DNA of 8,666 nucleotides from an uncultured Clostridium sp. (GCA_945610215.1 CALYZR010000018.1:1-8666); one strand, 5' to 3'. Positions 1 to 6,915 are shown, counted from the stretch's first letter. The notes: generated from the letters alone by a model not told the origin. Translations and numbers: made by a program.

Positions 1-492
1 TAATACTTGTAATGCTGCTACTGCTTCATTAGTTTCTTCTTCGTTACTAATTGATAATTTTACTTCTTCTGTTTTTGTTATTGCATCTTCGGTTTTTAAT
101 TTGTCTTTAAGTTCTAGTACTATTCTTGCTGCTGTTTTTTTGCCTATTCCTGGTATTTTTACTAACTTAGATATATCATCTGATATTACAGCTAATGCAA
201 AACTTGATGGACTTATTTCAGAAAGCATTGCTATTGCAGATTTTGCTCCGATTCCACTTACTTGCAATAAAAGTTCAAACATCCTTAATTCTTCATTTGT
301 ATTAAAGCCATATAAACTAATATTATCTTCTCTTACATAGTAATGTGTATATACTTTAACAATTTCTCCAATTTCTCCTAGCTTTTCTATTGAATTTGTT
401 GCCATAAATATTTTATAGCCAACTCCACCCACATCTATTACGACATAATTATTTGATTTTTGTTCTAAATTTCCTTTTATATATGCAAACAT
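1..492 (-). CDS. ruvA: Holliday junction branch migration protein RuvA, C-terminus cut by window edge
   Basis: RuvA binds four-way Holliday junctions as a tetramer and loads the RuvB helicase for branch migration in recombinational repair. The 164 visible residues start MFAYIKGNLEQK and show the N-terminal OB-fold (about 1-62, with the VGGVGY turn at 21-26). Two helix-hairpin-helix motifs of domain II follow, VSGIGAKSA (78-86) and IPGIGKKTAAR (113-123), which contact DNA. An acidic linker comes next, and the RuvB-binding domain III begins at the window edge; the usual length is near 200, so roughly 30-40 residues are missing. The ATG at 492-490 is chosen because AAGGAG (506-501) lies 8 bases upstream. 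The gene has its own promoter and lies downstream of the glmS terminator, so it is probably not read from glmS. By family habit ruvB would follow beyond position 1, but this cannot be seen. Confidence 0.96.
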   Translation of the reverse strand, partial: MFAYIKGNLEQKSNNYVVIDVGGVGYKIFMATNSIEKLGEIGEIVKVYTHYYVREDNISLYGFNTNEELRMFELLLQVSGIGAKSAIAMLSEISPSSFALAVISDDISKLVKIPGIGKKTAARIVLELKDKLKTEDAITKTEEVKLSISNEEETNEAVAALQVL

Positions 493-527
493 TTTATTTT
501 CTCCTTGCAAACAAATTTTCTGTACTT

Positions 528-555
528 ATTTTATCATACAAAAATTATTTTGCAA
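528..555 (-). promoter_or_regulatory. sigma-A-like promoter of ruvA
   Basis: On the minus strand a -35 box TTGCAA (555-550) and a -10 box TAAAAT (533-528) are 16 bases apart. A TG one base upstream of the -10 makes it an extended -10. The expected start near 521 leaves a leader of about 28 bases that carries the ribosome binding site. AT-rich surroundings make chance matches possible, but the position suits ruvA. Confidence 0.6.
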
Positions 556-590
556 TAGTTTATATAAAATTTATTATCTAATTAAATTTT

Positions 591-621
591 AAAAAACAAA
601 GCAGTCATTTTGTTTGACTGC
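591..621 (-). terminator. rho-independent terminator of glmS
   Basis: Inverted repeat GCAGTCA (601-607) and TGACTGC (615-621) with a 7-base loop. On the minus strand the stem is followed by a T-rich run (TTTGTTTTTT, 600-591). It begins about 10 bases after the glmS stop codon and separates glmS from ruvA. Confidence 0.88.
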
Positions 622-630
622 TCTATCTTT

Positions 631-2454
631 TTATTCAACTGTTACTGATTTTGCTAAATTTCTTGGTTTATCTACATCTAATCCTTTTTCTTTTGAAATA
701 TAATATGAAAGCACTTGCATTGGTATTACAGAGAGTATTGGTGAAATAAATGGATTTGTTTTTGGTATTCTTATTACTGTATCAAACCCGTCATTTTTTA
801 TATCTTCACTTGTAATTAATAATACTTTTGCCCCTCTTGTTACTACTTCTTGAACATTACTTATTGATTTTTCTACTAATTTCTTGTCTGTCATTGTTGC
901 AACCACTGTTACCCCATTTTCTATTAAAGCAATTGGTCCATGTTTTAATTCTCCTGACGCATATGCTTCTGAATGAATATATGATATTTCTTTTAATTTT
1001 AATGAACCTTCTAAGCTTACTGCATAGTCTGTTCCTCTTCCCAAGAAAAACATATCTTTCTCTTTATATACTTTCTTTGCAAATTTTTTTACTTCTTTTA
1101 AATCTTTTAAAATTTCCTCCACTTGCGATGGCAATTTTAAAATATCTTTTTTTAATACCTTTATTTCTTCTAAATCCGCTGTTTCCATTTTTTCTGCGAA
1201 ATACAGACCTAATATGCTAAGAAGTACAACCTGAGAAGTATATGCCTTAGTTGATGCAACTGCTATTTCTGGTCCTGCATGTGTATATATTGAATAATCT
1301 GCCTCTCTTGTTATAGAACTTCCTATTACATTTGATATTGCAAGTGTTTTTGCCCCTTGTGATTTTGCAAGTTTTAAAGCAGCTATTGTATCTGCAGTTT
1401 CTCCTGATTGACTTATATATATTGCAAGTGTTTTTTCATTTATTATTGGATCTCTGTACCTAAATTCTGATGCAATATCTACCTCTACCGGAATTTTGCA
1501 AAGCTTTTCGAATATAGATTTTGTAGCTAATCCTGCATGCATTGCAGTTCCGCATGCTACAATATATATTTTATTTAAATTTTTTAAATATTCTTTTGTA
1601 AAGTTTAAATCTTCTATCTCTATATGACCATTATCTAATTTTGCACCAATTGTTTCTCTTATTGCATTTGGTTGCTCATTTATTTCTTTTAGCATAAAAT
1701 CTTCGTATCCATCTTTTTCTGCACTTGCTGCTCCCCATTCTATACTTTTTATTGGTTTATTTATTTTGTTTAAATCTTTATCATAAAAAATAACATTATC
1801 TTTTGAAAGTTCTACAATTTCATTGTCATCTAAAAGATAAAAATCTTTTGTATAAGAAAGAATTGCTGGTATATCTGATGATATATAATTTTCTCCATTT
1901 CCTTTTCCTATAACTAGCGGGCTGTCTTTTCTTACAATAAACATTTTGTCATTCTCACATGTAGCTAATATTTCTATTGCATAGCTTCCTTTTAAATCAT
2001 TACATGTATCTTTTATTGCTTTTAATAAATCCTTTTCTTTCGTAAAATAGTAATGTATTAAATTTGGTATAACCTCTGTATCTGTTTGTGATAAAAATTT
2101 ATATCCTTTTTCTGTTAAAAAATTTCTTAATTCATGATAGTTTTCTATTATTCCATTATGAACTACTGCAAAAGAACCAGAATTATCCATATGGGGATGA
2201 GAATTTTCTTTTGATGGTTTTCCATGTGTTGCCCATCTTGTATGAGCAATACCAGCTGTTCCTTCTAGAGAATCTATCCCCTCTAAATTATATAAATTAT
2301 TAACTCTTCCTTTGTCTTTTTTTACAACAATATTATTTCTTTCCATTACAGCAATTCCTGCTGAATCATAACCTCTATACTCTAATCTTAAAAGTCCATT
2401 AATTAATATTGGAGTTGCTTTTTTATCTCCTATATAACCTACAATTCCACACAT
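631..2454 (-). CDS. glmS: glutamine--fructose-6-phosphate aminotransferase (isomerizing), GlmS
   Basis: GlmS makes glucosamine-6-phosphate from fructose-6-phosphate and glutamine, the first committed step towards UDP-GlcNAc for peptidoglycan, in the cytoplasm. The 607 residues match the usual length (about 600-610). The N-terminal glutaminase domain (about 2-220) begins MCGIVGYIG, where Cys2 becomes the N-terminal nucleophile, and carries YRGYDSAGI, HTRWATHG, HNGIIENY and TDTEVI. Two SIS domains follow (about 285-420 and 455-595) with CGTAMHAG, SQSGETADT, ASTKAYTSQ and SGELKHGPIAL. The C-terminus is PRNLAKSVTVE, whose lysine (602) corresponds to the sugar-binding Lys603 of E. coli GlmS. The start is supported by AGGAGG (2466-2461), 6 bases before the ATG. 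A glmS ribozyme occupies the leader, so expression should be repressed by the enzyme's product. It is transcribed alone: own promoter and own terminator. Confidence 0.98.
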   Translation of the reverse strand: MCGIVGYIGDKKATPILINGLLRLEYRGYDSAGIAVMERNNIVVKKDKGRVNNLYNLEGIDSLEGTAGIAHTRWATHGKPSKENSHPHMDNSGSFAVVHNGIIENYHELRNFLTEKGYKFLSQTDTEVIPNLIHYYFTKEKDLLKAIKDTCNDLKGSYAIEILATCENDKMFIVRKDSPLVIGKGNGENYISSDIPAILSYTKDFYLLDDNEIVELSKDNVIFYDKDLNKINKPIKSIEWGAASAEKDGYEDFMLKEINEQPNAIRETIGAKLDNGHIEIEDLNFTKEYLKNLNKIYIVACGTAMHAGLATKSIFEKLCKIPVEVDIASEFRYRDPIINEKTLAIYISQSGETADTIAALKLAKSQGAKTLAISNVIGSSITREADYSIYTHAGPEIAVASTKAYTSQVVLLSILGLYFAEKMETADLEEIKVLKKDILKLPSQVEEILKDLKEVKKFAKKVYKEKDMFFLGRGTDYAVSLEGSLKLKEISYIHSEAYASGELKHGPIALIENGVTVVATMTDKKLVEKSISNVQEVVTRGAKVLLITSEDIKNDGFDTVIRIPKTNPFISPILSVIPMQVLSYYISKEKGLDVDKPRNLAKSVTVE

Positions 2455-2514
2455 AGTGTACCTCCTAAAAATTTCTAAAATGGAATTGAAAGTATTTTTA
2501 GTAAATTAAGGTTT

Positions 2515-2670
2515 ATATTACTTTTGTTCTAATATTACTATTAGTTTTTGTGTAATATATAATGACAACCTTCTTGCCATAGAACCATCCGCCGAATTTT
2601 TCGATAGGTTCTAATCCTCGTCAACAATATTTTACTAATATGCTAAATATTGTCCTGGCGCTATATTTTT
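2515..2670 (-). ncRNA. glmS self-cleaving ribozyme/riboswitch
   Basis: The glmS leader carries this metabolite-dependent ribozyme: it cleaves its own mRNA when glucosamine-6-phosphate binds, and the cut mRNA is degraded. Signature parts on the minus strand: GCGCCAGGAC starting at 2661, so the predicted cleavage lies between 2662 (A-1) and 2661 (G+1). P1 is formed by ACAATATTT with AAATATTGT, followed by the conserved TTGACGAGGAT. P2 is AGAACC with GGTTCT enclosing TATCG and TTCGGCGGAT, the conserved pseudoknot core. A short P3 is ATGGCAA with TTGTCAT. P4 is ATATTAC with GTAATAT, with internal-loop bases ACAAAA and GAACAAAA flanking a CTAATA/TATTAG hairpin, much as in the B. subtilis version. 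The helices are short and A-T rich, but the order of conserved blocks is intact. The 3' end is about 60 bases before the glmS start. Confidence 0.95.
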
Positions 2671-2724
2671 AACTTTACTCCTTTCTTATAAAATTTATTT
2701 ACTTAAAAAATCTTTCAATACTGT

Positions 2725-2756
2725 ATTATATTACACTAATATTAATTTTGAAGCAA
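2725..2756 (-). promoter_or_regulatory. promoter of the glmS ribozyme-glmS transcript
   Basis: On the minus strand a -35 box TTGCTT (2756-2751) is followed after 17 bases by TAATAT (2733-2728). This overlaps a TATAAT (2730-2725) that would give a 20-base spacer. Transcription would start near 2720, leaving about 60 bases of leader before the ribozyme cleavage site. It faces the promoter of the J-domain gene, whose -35 begins about 60 bases away. Confidence 0.6.
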
Positions 2757-2815
2757 GTCTTTTATAAAAATTATAATTTGTATCGTCATTTTTATTAATT
2801 TTAAAAAAAATTCAT

Positions 2816-2844
2816 TTTACAATTTTATGCTGTTATGGTATTAT
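2816..2844 (+). promoter_or_regulatory. promoter of the J-domain protein gene
   Basis: TTTACA (2816-2821), 17 bases, then TATTAT (2839-2844) with a TG one base upstream (extended -10). The start would lie near 2851, leaving a leader of about 28 bases that holds the ribosome binding site. Transcription starting here would fall inside the longer reading frame that begins at TTG 2849, which supports the downstream ATG as the true start. Confidence 0.65.
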
Positions 2845-2878
2845 ATATTTGGTTATAATATATATAAGGAGTATTCTT

Positions 2879-3406
2879 ATGAAAAATTATTATGAAATTT
2901 TAGAAGTAAGCGAAAATGCATCAGACGAAGTAATTGAAAAAGCTTATAAAACATTAGCGAAAAAATATCATCCTGATATTCAATCTAAAGGTAATTTGCG
3001 TTTTGCAGAAAATAAATTCAAAGAACTTACAGAAGCTTATGAAGTATTGTCCAATAAAGCTCTTAGATCTCAATATGATAAAGAAATGGGCTTTAACTCT
3101 AATAATTATGACGTGTATAATAACTTATATTCTGAACAAGAAAGATTAAAGCAAGAAGTTCAAAATTTAAAAATGGAAAAAGAATCTCAAAAATATATAA
3201 ATAAAAAACAAAATGAACGTATTTATTCTTTAAATCCTAAAAAATATTTTCAAATAATTGGTACTGCACTTTATAATGAAACTAAAAAGGACAAAAAAGA
3301 GCGTTCAAAAGACATATTAGCTCTTATTTTAACTATTATAATTGTTACAATCATAGTAATTATATTTTGGAAAGTACCTGCTTTAAAAAAACTTCTTTTT
3401 CCATAA
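2879..3406 (+). CDS. tail-anchored J-domain (DnaJ-like, class C) co-chaperone
   Basis: J-domain proteins stimulate the ATPase of Hsp70 (DnaK) and direct it to clients. The 175-residue product begins [15 protein letters not shown], and the J domain (about 1-70) has the catalytic HPD at 31-33 and a typical [13 protein letters not shown] helix. There is no Gly/Phe region, zinc centre or C-terminal peptide-binding domain, so this is not DnaJ itself. A charged, probably coiled-coil stretch follows (about 85-115). A single hydrophobic segment (about 145-164, very Ile-rich) comes next, with a short basic tail [11 protein letters not shown], so the J domain should face the cytoplasm from a C-terminal membrane anchor. 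The ATG at 2879 is chosen over an in-frame TTG at 2849 because AAGGAG (2866-2871) lies 7 bases before it and the family N-terminus begins there. It is a single-gene unit with its own promoter and terminator. The client is unknown. Confidence 0.9.
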   Translation: MKNYYEILEVSENASDEVIEKAYKTLAKKYHPDIQSKGNLRFAENKFKELTEAYEVLSNKALRSQYDKEMGFNSNNYDVYNNLYSEQERLKQEVQNLKMEKESQKYINKKQNERIYSLNPKKYFQIIGTALYNETKKDKKERSKDILALILTIIIVTIIVIIFWKVPALKKLLFP

Positions 3407-3417
3407 TAATAAATAAA

Positions 3418-3450
3418 GTGGAAGAAAATCTCTTCCATTTTTTTATTTTT
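3418..3450 (+). terminator. rho-independent terminator of the J-domain gene
   Basis: Stem TGGAAGA (3419-3425) with TCTTCCA (3431-3437), loop of 5 bases, followed by seven T (3438-3444) and a further T-rich stretch. It starts 12 bases after the stop codon at 3404-3406. Confidence 0.87.
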
Positions 3451-3461
3451 TATAGTATAAT
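3433..3461 (+). promoter_or_regulatory. possible promoter of the nfeD-SPFH unit, overlapping the preceding terminator
   Basis: A perfect TATAAT (3456-3461) lies 37 bases before the nfeD start codon. The -35 position at 17-base spacing (3433-3438, TTCCAT) is weak and falls in the descending arm of the terminator hairpin. The -10 is convincing; the -35 is not, so an activator or read-through of the terminator may contribute. Confidence 0.45.
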
Positions 3462-3497
3462 ATTTTTGGTGATTATATATTGTTAGGAGGAAAAAAT

Positions 3498-3941
3498 ATG
3501 TGGTGTTTTTGGTTAATTGCTGCTGGAATATTTTTTGTATTTGAAATTATTACAACAGGTTTTTTAGTTTTTTGGCTAGGAATAGGTGCATTGCTTGCTA
3601 TGATTACTAGTTTTATAACCGAAAATATAGCTATTCAAACAGGAGTATTTGTTATTTCTTCTGCAATACTTATACCACTTACAAAGCCATTAGCAGATAA
3701 GTTTATTAGCAATAAAGATACTGCTCCAACAAACACTTACTCTTTAATTGGAAAACACGGAATTGTAACAATTGATATTAACCCAATTGAAGCAACTGGC
3801 CAAATAAAAGTAAATGGAGAAATTTGGTCTGCCAAAACAGAAGATGAACTATCAATACCAAAAGGAACAGAAGTGGAAGTTTTAAAAATTGATGGTGTTA
3901 AGTTAGTAGTTAGCCCTATTAAAGTAACTTCTATATTATAG
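3498..3941 (+). CDS. NfeD-family membrane protein (short form)
   Basis: Short NfeD proteins are membrane proteins with a cytoplasmic or membrane-proximal OB-fold, encoded next to an SPFH/stomatin protein with which they work in membrane microdomains. The 147 residues show hydrophobic segments at about 3-22, 24-44 and 50-67 (MWCFWLIAAGIFFVFEII, TGFLVFWLGIGALLAM, TGVFVISSAILIPL). The C-terminal OB-fold begins near residue 83 with LIGKHGIVTID and carries the family pattern GQIKVNGEIWSAKTE, IPKGTEVEVLKIDGVKLVV. There is no N-terminal ClpP-like protease domain, so this is the short type. The ATG at 3498 follows AGGAGG (3485-3490) by 7 bases; an upstream in-frame TTG at 3480 would place the Shine-Dalgarno inside the gene. 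The SPFH gene follows after 42 bases without a terminator, so the two are very probably co-transcribed. Confidence 0.9.
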   Translation: MWCFWLIAAGIFFVFEIITTGFLVFWLGIGALLAMITSFITENIAIQTGVFVISSAILIPLTKPLADKFISNKDTAPTNTYSLIGKHGIVTIDINPIEATGQIKVNGEIWSAKTEDELSIPKGTEVEVLKIDGVKLVVSPIKVTSIL

Positions 3942-3983
3942 TCATTACTATTTTAATATATATATTTTTTAAGGAGGTAAAAC

Positions 3984-4892
3984 ATGGCATTTTTAATTAT
4001 ACTATTAGTTATAATTTTAATTATAGCATTTAAATCAATTAAAGTCGTTAGACAATCAGAAGTTTACATCATTGAAAGACTTGGTAAATTTCATAAAATT
4101 GCTGACGCTGGACTTACAATAATTATTCCATTTGTTGATCATGTAAGAAGTGTTGTAAGTTTAAAAGAACAAACAATGGATATACCACCACAAGGAGTTA
4201 TTACAGAAGATAATGTTACAATTACAATAGATACTGTTGTTTTCTATCAAATTACTGACCCTGCAAAAGCAGTATACGAAATTCAATCTCTAAAAAGAGG
4301 TATTGAATATTTAGCAATTACAACTATTCGTGATATTGTTGGTAAAATGAGTTTAGACTCTACATTTAGTTCAAGAGATTTAATTAATAACCAATTAAGA
4401 TTATTATTAGATGAAGCAACAGATAAATGGGGATGTAAAGTAAACAGAGTTGAAATTAAAGATATTAGACCACCAGAAGATATTCGTGATGCAATGGAAA
4501 AACAAATGAATGCAGAAAGAAATAAAAGGGCTGCTATTCTTCAAGCAGAAGGAGAAAAACAAGCTGCTATTACAATAGCAGAAGGTCAAAAAGAAGCTGC
4601 TATTCTTCAAGCAGAAGCTGACAAAGAATCAAGAATTAGAAAAGCTGCCGGTGAAGCAGAAGCAATTCGTGAAGTTGCAAAAGCAAAAGCAAAAGAAATA
4701 GAAATGGTTTATGAATCTATTAAAAATGCAAATCCTGATGATAAATTAGTTCAATTAAAATCATTAGAAGCATTGCAAGAAGTTGCAAAAGGAGAAGCTA
4801 ATAAAGTGTTTATTCCTTTTGAAGCAACAAGTGCACTTGCAAGTTTAGGTTCTATTAAAGAAGTTATGAAGGATGAAAAAAATAAAAAATAA
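3984..4892 (+). CDS. SPFH/stomatin-like (QmcA/paraslipin type) membrane protein
   Basis: Stomatin-type SPFH proteins form large oligomeric rings on the membrane and organise microdomains, often influencing proteases or membrane fluidity. The 302 residues start with a membrane segment (2-18). The SPFH domain follows (about 20-180), with QSEVYIIERLGKFHKI, GLTIIIPFVD, KEQTMDIPPQGVITEDNV and the RDIVGKMSLD block, ending in VEIKDIRPPEDI. From 183 to about 237 there are five 11-residue blocks (AAILQAEGEKQ, AAITIAEGQKE, AAILQAEADKE, SRIRKAAGEAE, AIREVAKAKAK), a hendecad coiled coil typical of the family. The C-terminus includes QLKSLEALQEVAKGEANKVFIPFEA, typical of paraslipins. The start is supported by AAGGAGG (3971-3977), 6 bases upstream. 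The preceding NfeD gene is its usual partner. HflC or a flotillin would differ in length and lack the paraslipin C-terminus. Confidence 0.93.
   Translation: MAFLIILLVIILIIAFKSIKVVRQSEVYIIERLGKFHKIADAGLTIIIPFVDHVRSVVSLKEQTMDIPPQGVITEDNVTITIDTVVFYQITDPAKAVYEIQSLKRGIEYLAITTIRDIVGKMSLDSTFSSRDLINNQLRLLLDEATDKWGCKVNRVEIKDIRPPEDIRDAMEKQMNAERNKRAAILQAEGEKQAAITIAEGQKEAAILQAEADKESRIRKAAGEAEAIREVAKAKAKEIEMVYESIKNANPDDKLVQLKSLEALQEVAKGEANKVFIPFEATSALASLGSIKEVMKDEKNKK
4530..4617 (+). repeat. 22-base direct repeat inside the SPFH coiled coil
   Basis: The same 22 bases, from GCTGCTATTC to AAGCAGAAG, occur at 4530-4551 and 4596-4617, exactly 66 bases (two 11-residue blocks) apart. Identity at synonymous positions suggests recent duplication or gene conversion within the hendecad region. 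The block between them is a diverged copy. Confidence 0.8.
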
Positions 4893-4946
4893 AAAAAGGT
4901 GGTTTGAAGTGAACCCCAAAAAGTTCACTTCAAACCATCTTTTTTT
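4891..4946. terminator. bidirectional terminator between converging SPFH and prepilin-like genes
   Basis: Perfect 14-base inverted repeat GGTTTGAAGTGAAC (4901-4914) and its complement (4923-4936) with an 8-base loop. Pairing extends outward almost continuously into an A run (4891-4897) and a T run (4940-4946). The plus-strand T run serves the SPFH gene, whose stop codon is at 4890-4892. On the minus strand the A run becomes a T run and serves the gene ending at 4953. Confidence 0.92.
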
Positions 4947-4952
4947 ATTACT

Positions 4953-6413
4953 TTATTCTATTATCCAAGCCGTATCACTAGTTTTTCCATCTCTTCCTGT
5001 TAACTCACCATTTTCTTTTATTGTTGTGTTAATTTTAGTATCTTCATACAGTTCTATTACCGGTCTTAAAAAATGTGCTCTTTGATTTGCAGTTATTCCA
5101 CTTTCTATTTTTCCATATGAATCACTTGAAAAAGGATATCCATCATTGGTAATATTTCCATTAGTAGGATTGCAATAATTCATAGTAAACCATGCCTGTG
5201 CTCCATTAAAACGAATAACACGTGATGCAATCCAATATGTTTGTGCACCTTTTTCACCTTTTCTATCATCTCCCAGCACTAAATCTGCTATTAATTCTCC
5301 ATTATTTTCTTCTGTAACACTATATGTGTATGAATTTGGTGTTACATAAAGGAAACTTTCTGCCTGCGAATATCCCGTATAAATATATCTCTCTCCGTTA
5401 ATATAATTCCCTGTAATGCTAACAATTCTTCCATTGTCTATATTACTTTGATTTATATTTACTCCACCTGCGCTAAGAGTAAATCCTTCTGTATTTATAG
5501 TTTCTGTATCTACGCCTGAGCCATAATCATCTATATATCTATTTGGATAATACGCATTATCTATATTGGTTATTTTTTTACATTCAGATTCGGTTGGTAT
5601 ATATCCAACTAATTCATTTATGTCTTCAATATTAACGCTTCTTGCTCTTCCATACTCTGTGGTATATAACTCATCACACATTCTATTTAATATTTCCACA
5701 CCATTATTATATAATTGTTCTCCTTTTAGAATGAGTCTTCCATTACTATCTTCACCATTAGTTATTCTGTTTGCACGATTAGAAGCCGAAGCACTTATTA
5801 AAGTAACTTTATTACCATCAATTTTTAGCACTCTCCATTCTTCTGGATAAATATCTCTTGAAATTCCTTGTGCCCATCCCATACCTGTTTCATCCGAAGT
5901 TGCATATGCTATAACTCCACCAGTTGTCATCTCTTTATAGCCACCTTCCTTAGTTGAAGCATATCTTACATAGTCTCCTACTTCTAAGGTAGCTTTTTCC
6001 GTATCTGTCAAGTTACTTTCTCCATTCCACTTATATATTTGTATTTCTTCTAACCATTTTTGTTCTTCTACATTTGTTACTATTTCTGGTAAGTAGTAAA
6101 GAGTTCCTTTATATACTATTAATTTATCTTTGAATTGTTCTTTTAAACTTTGTGTTAAATCTAAATCATCTATTTCAATATCATTAATTGCTCTTTCATA
6201 ATCATTGGCATTAGTTGCTGCCACCATTGCTTTTTTATGTTCTAACGATTCTTTTATCATACTTGCATCTGTTTGATATGAACCTCTCTTTGTAGTATTT
6301 ATTAAGCCTCCACTTATCACAACATTTATTGTTACTCCTACTAATATTAGCATTACAATAATTGTTATAATTAATGCAATTAAAGTTATAGCTTTATCGT
6401 TTGTTTTTATCAT
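4953..6413 (-). CDS. prepilin-like N-terminus surface protein of unknown function
   Basis: The 486 residues begin MIKTNDKAITLIALIITIIV, a type IV prepilin/pseudopilin-like leader: a short polar N-terminus, then a hydrophobic helix (about 9-34) starting ITLIA. A peptidase would cut after Ala8; the usual Gly(-1) and Glu(+5) are Ala8 and Ala13, so processing is uncertain. The helix would anchor the protein with its bulk outside the cell. Residues 45-135 look helical and charged. From about 140 a larger domain has WRVLKIDGNKVTLISA (193-207), then an aromatic Gly/Asn-rich region with YWIASRVIRFNGAQAW, and FLRPVIELYED near the end (from 448). This resembles large Clostridia surface proteins with DUF6273-like domains; that link is from memory. 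The tail has GRDGKTSDTAWII. AAGGAGG (6425-6419) precedes the ATG by 5 bases. No pilus genes are adjacent. Function unknown; adhesion or sensing is speculative. Confidence 0.82.
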   Translation of the reverse strand: MIKTNDKAITLIALIITIIVMLILVGVTINVVISGGLINTTKRGSYQTDASMIKESLEHKKAMVAATNANDYERAINDIEIDDLDLTQSLKEQFKDKLIVYKGTLYYLPEIVTNVEEQKWLEEIQIYKWNGESNLTDTEKATLEVGDYVRYASTKEGGYKEMTTGGVIAYATSDETGMGWAQGISRDIYPEEWRVLKIDGNKVTLISASASNRANRITNGEDSNGRLILKGEQLYNNGVEILNRMCDELYTTEYGRARSVNIEDINELVGYIPTESECKKITNIDNAYYPNRYIDDYGSGVDTETINTEGFTLSAGGVNINQSNIDNGRIVSITGNYINGERYIYTGYSQAESFLYVTPNSYTYSVTEENNGELIADLVLGDDRKGEKGAQTYWIASRVIRFNGAQAWFTMNYCNPTNGNITNDGYPFSSDSYGKIESGITANQRAHFLRPVIELYEDTKINTTIKENGELTGRDGKTSDTAWIIE

Positions 6414-6470
6414 TTCTTCCTCCTTAGTAAATAATTATTATGGAAATTAATGGATTATTAATTCTATAAT

Positions 6471-6499
6471 ATTTTACACTTATTGCCTTTTATTGTCAA
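6471..6499 (-). promoter_or_regulatory. strong sigma-A-like promoter of the prepilin-like gene
   Basis: On the minus strand a perfect -35 TTGACA (6499-6494), 17 bases, then TAAAAT (6476-6471) preceded directly by TG. This is the best promoter in the window. The start near 6464 would give a leader of about 50 bases that contains the AAGGAGG ribosome binding site. Confidence 0.75.
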
Positions 6500-6510
6500 T
6501 ATATTACATT

Positions 6511-6542
6511 TAAAAGACGTGCTTAAAACAGCACGTCTTTTA
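6511..6542 (-). terminator. hairpin terminator after mazF
   Basis: Inverted repeat AAAAGACGTGC (6512-6522) and GCACGTCTTTT (6531-6541) with an 8-base loop, about 24 bases beyond the mazF stop codon. The minus-strand T run is only four bases, so termination may be incomplete. The plus-strand side is T-rich for longer, but no plus-strand gene precedes it. Confidence 0.7.
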
Positions 6543-6564
6543 AATTTTTTATAATATACTCCTC

Positions 6565-6915
6565 TTATTCTTCTAGTCCGAAGCTCACTCCAAGTGCATC
6601 ATTTATTTTATTCATTACAATTCTATCATCAATATGCCCTATTTTTTCTTTTAGCCTACTTTTATCTATTGTACGAATTTGTTCCGCTAGAATTACCGAA
6701 TCTGCTTTTAATCCAAATTCTTTTGAATCCAATTCAATATGAGTAGGTAATTTATTTTTATTCATTTGAGAAGTTATCGCTGAAACAATTACAGTAGGAC
6801 TATATTTGTTTCCTGTATCATTTTGTATTACTAAAACAGGCCTTATTCCTCCTTGTTCTGAGCCAACTACCGGGCTTAAATCTGCATAAAACATATCTCC
6901 TCTTCTTATTACCAT
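6565..6915 (-). CDS. ndoA: MazF/NdoA (EndoA) family mRNA endoribonuclease toxin
   Basis: MazF toxins cut single-stranded mRNA at short sequences; the closest well-known relative, B. subtilis NdoA/MazF, cleaves UACAU. The 116-residue product aligns without gaps over its start with Ndo[21 protein letters not shown], then [13 protein letters not shown] and [21 protein letters not shown]. Catalytic Arg25 and Thr48 of the family are both present (GGIRP and SAITSQ). The ATG at 6915-6913 is chosen because AGGAG (6928-6924) lies 8 bases upstream and the family N-terminus starts there; a GTG at 6924 overlaps this Shine-Dalgarno. The usual partner, a small ribbon-helix-helix antitoxin (NdoAI), should sit immediately upstream but is absent: only 96 non-coding bases separate mazF from the GerS-like gene. 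It may be co-transcribed with that gene, since no terminator lies between. Confidence 0.94.
   Translation of the reverse strand: MVIRRGDMFYADLSPVVGSEQGGIRPVLVIQNDTGNKYSPTVIVSAITSQMNKNKLPTHIELDSKEFGLKADSVILAEQIRTIDKSRLKEKIGHIDDRIVMNKINDALGVSFGLEE

Noticed and set aside
101..340. Plus-strand frame of 79 residues at the left edge
   Set aside because: It is antisense to ruvA, whose helix-hairpin-helix motifs on the minus strand are unmistakable.
828..1220. Leucine-rich plus-strand reading frame of 130 residues opposite glmS
   Set aside because: It lies wholly antisense to conserved glmS codons, has no ribosome binding site, and its Leu-rich content is what the complementary strand of this AT-rich gene gives.
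2849..2851. TTG as the start of the J-domain protein
   Set aside because: It coincides with the expected transcription start, lacks a ribosome binding site, and adds residues not seen in J domains; the ATG at 2879 has AAGGAG 7 bases upstream.
4873..5085. Plus-strand frame crossing the SPFH 3' end and the terminator
   Set aside because: It runs through the terminator hairpin and into the antisense of the prepilin-like gene, with no ribosome binding site of its own.
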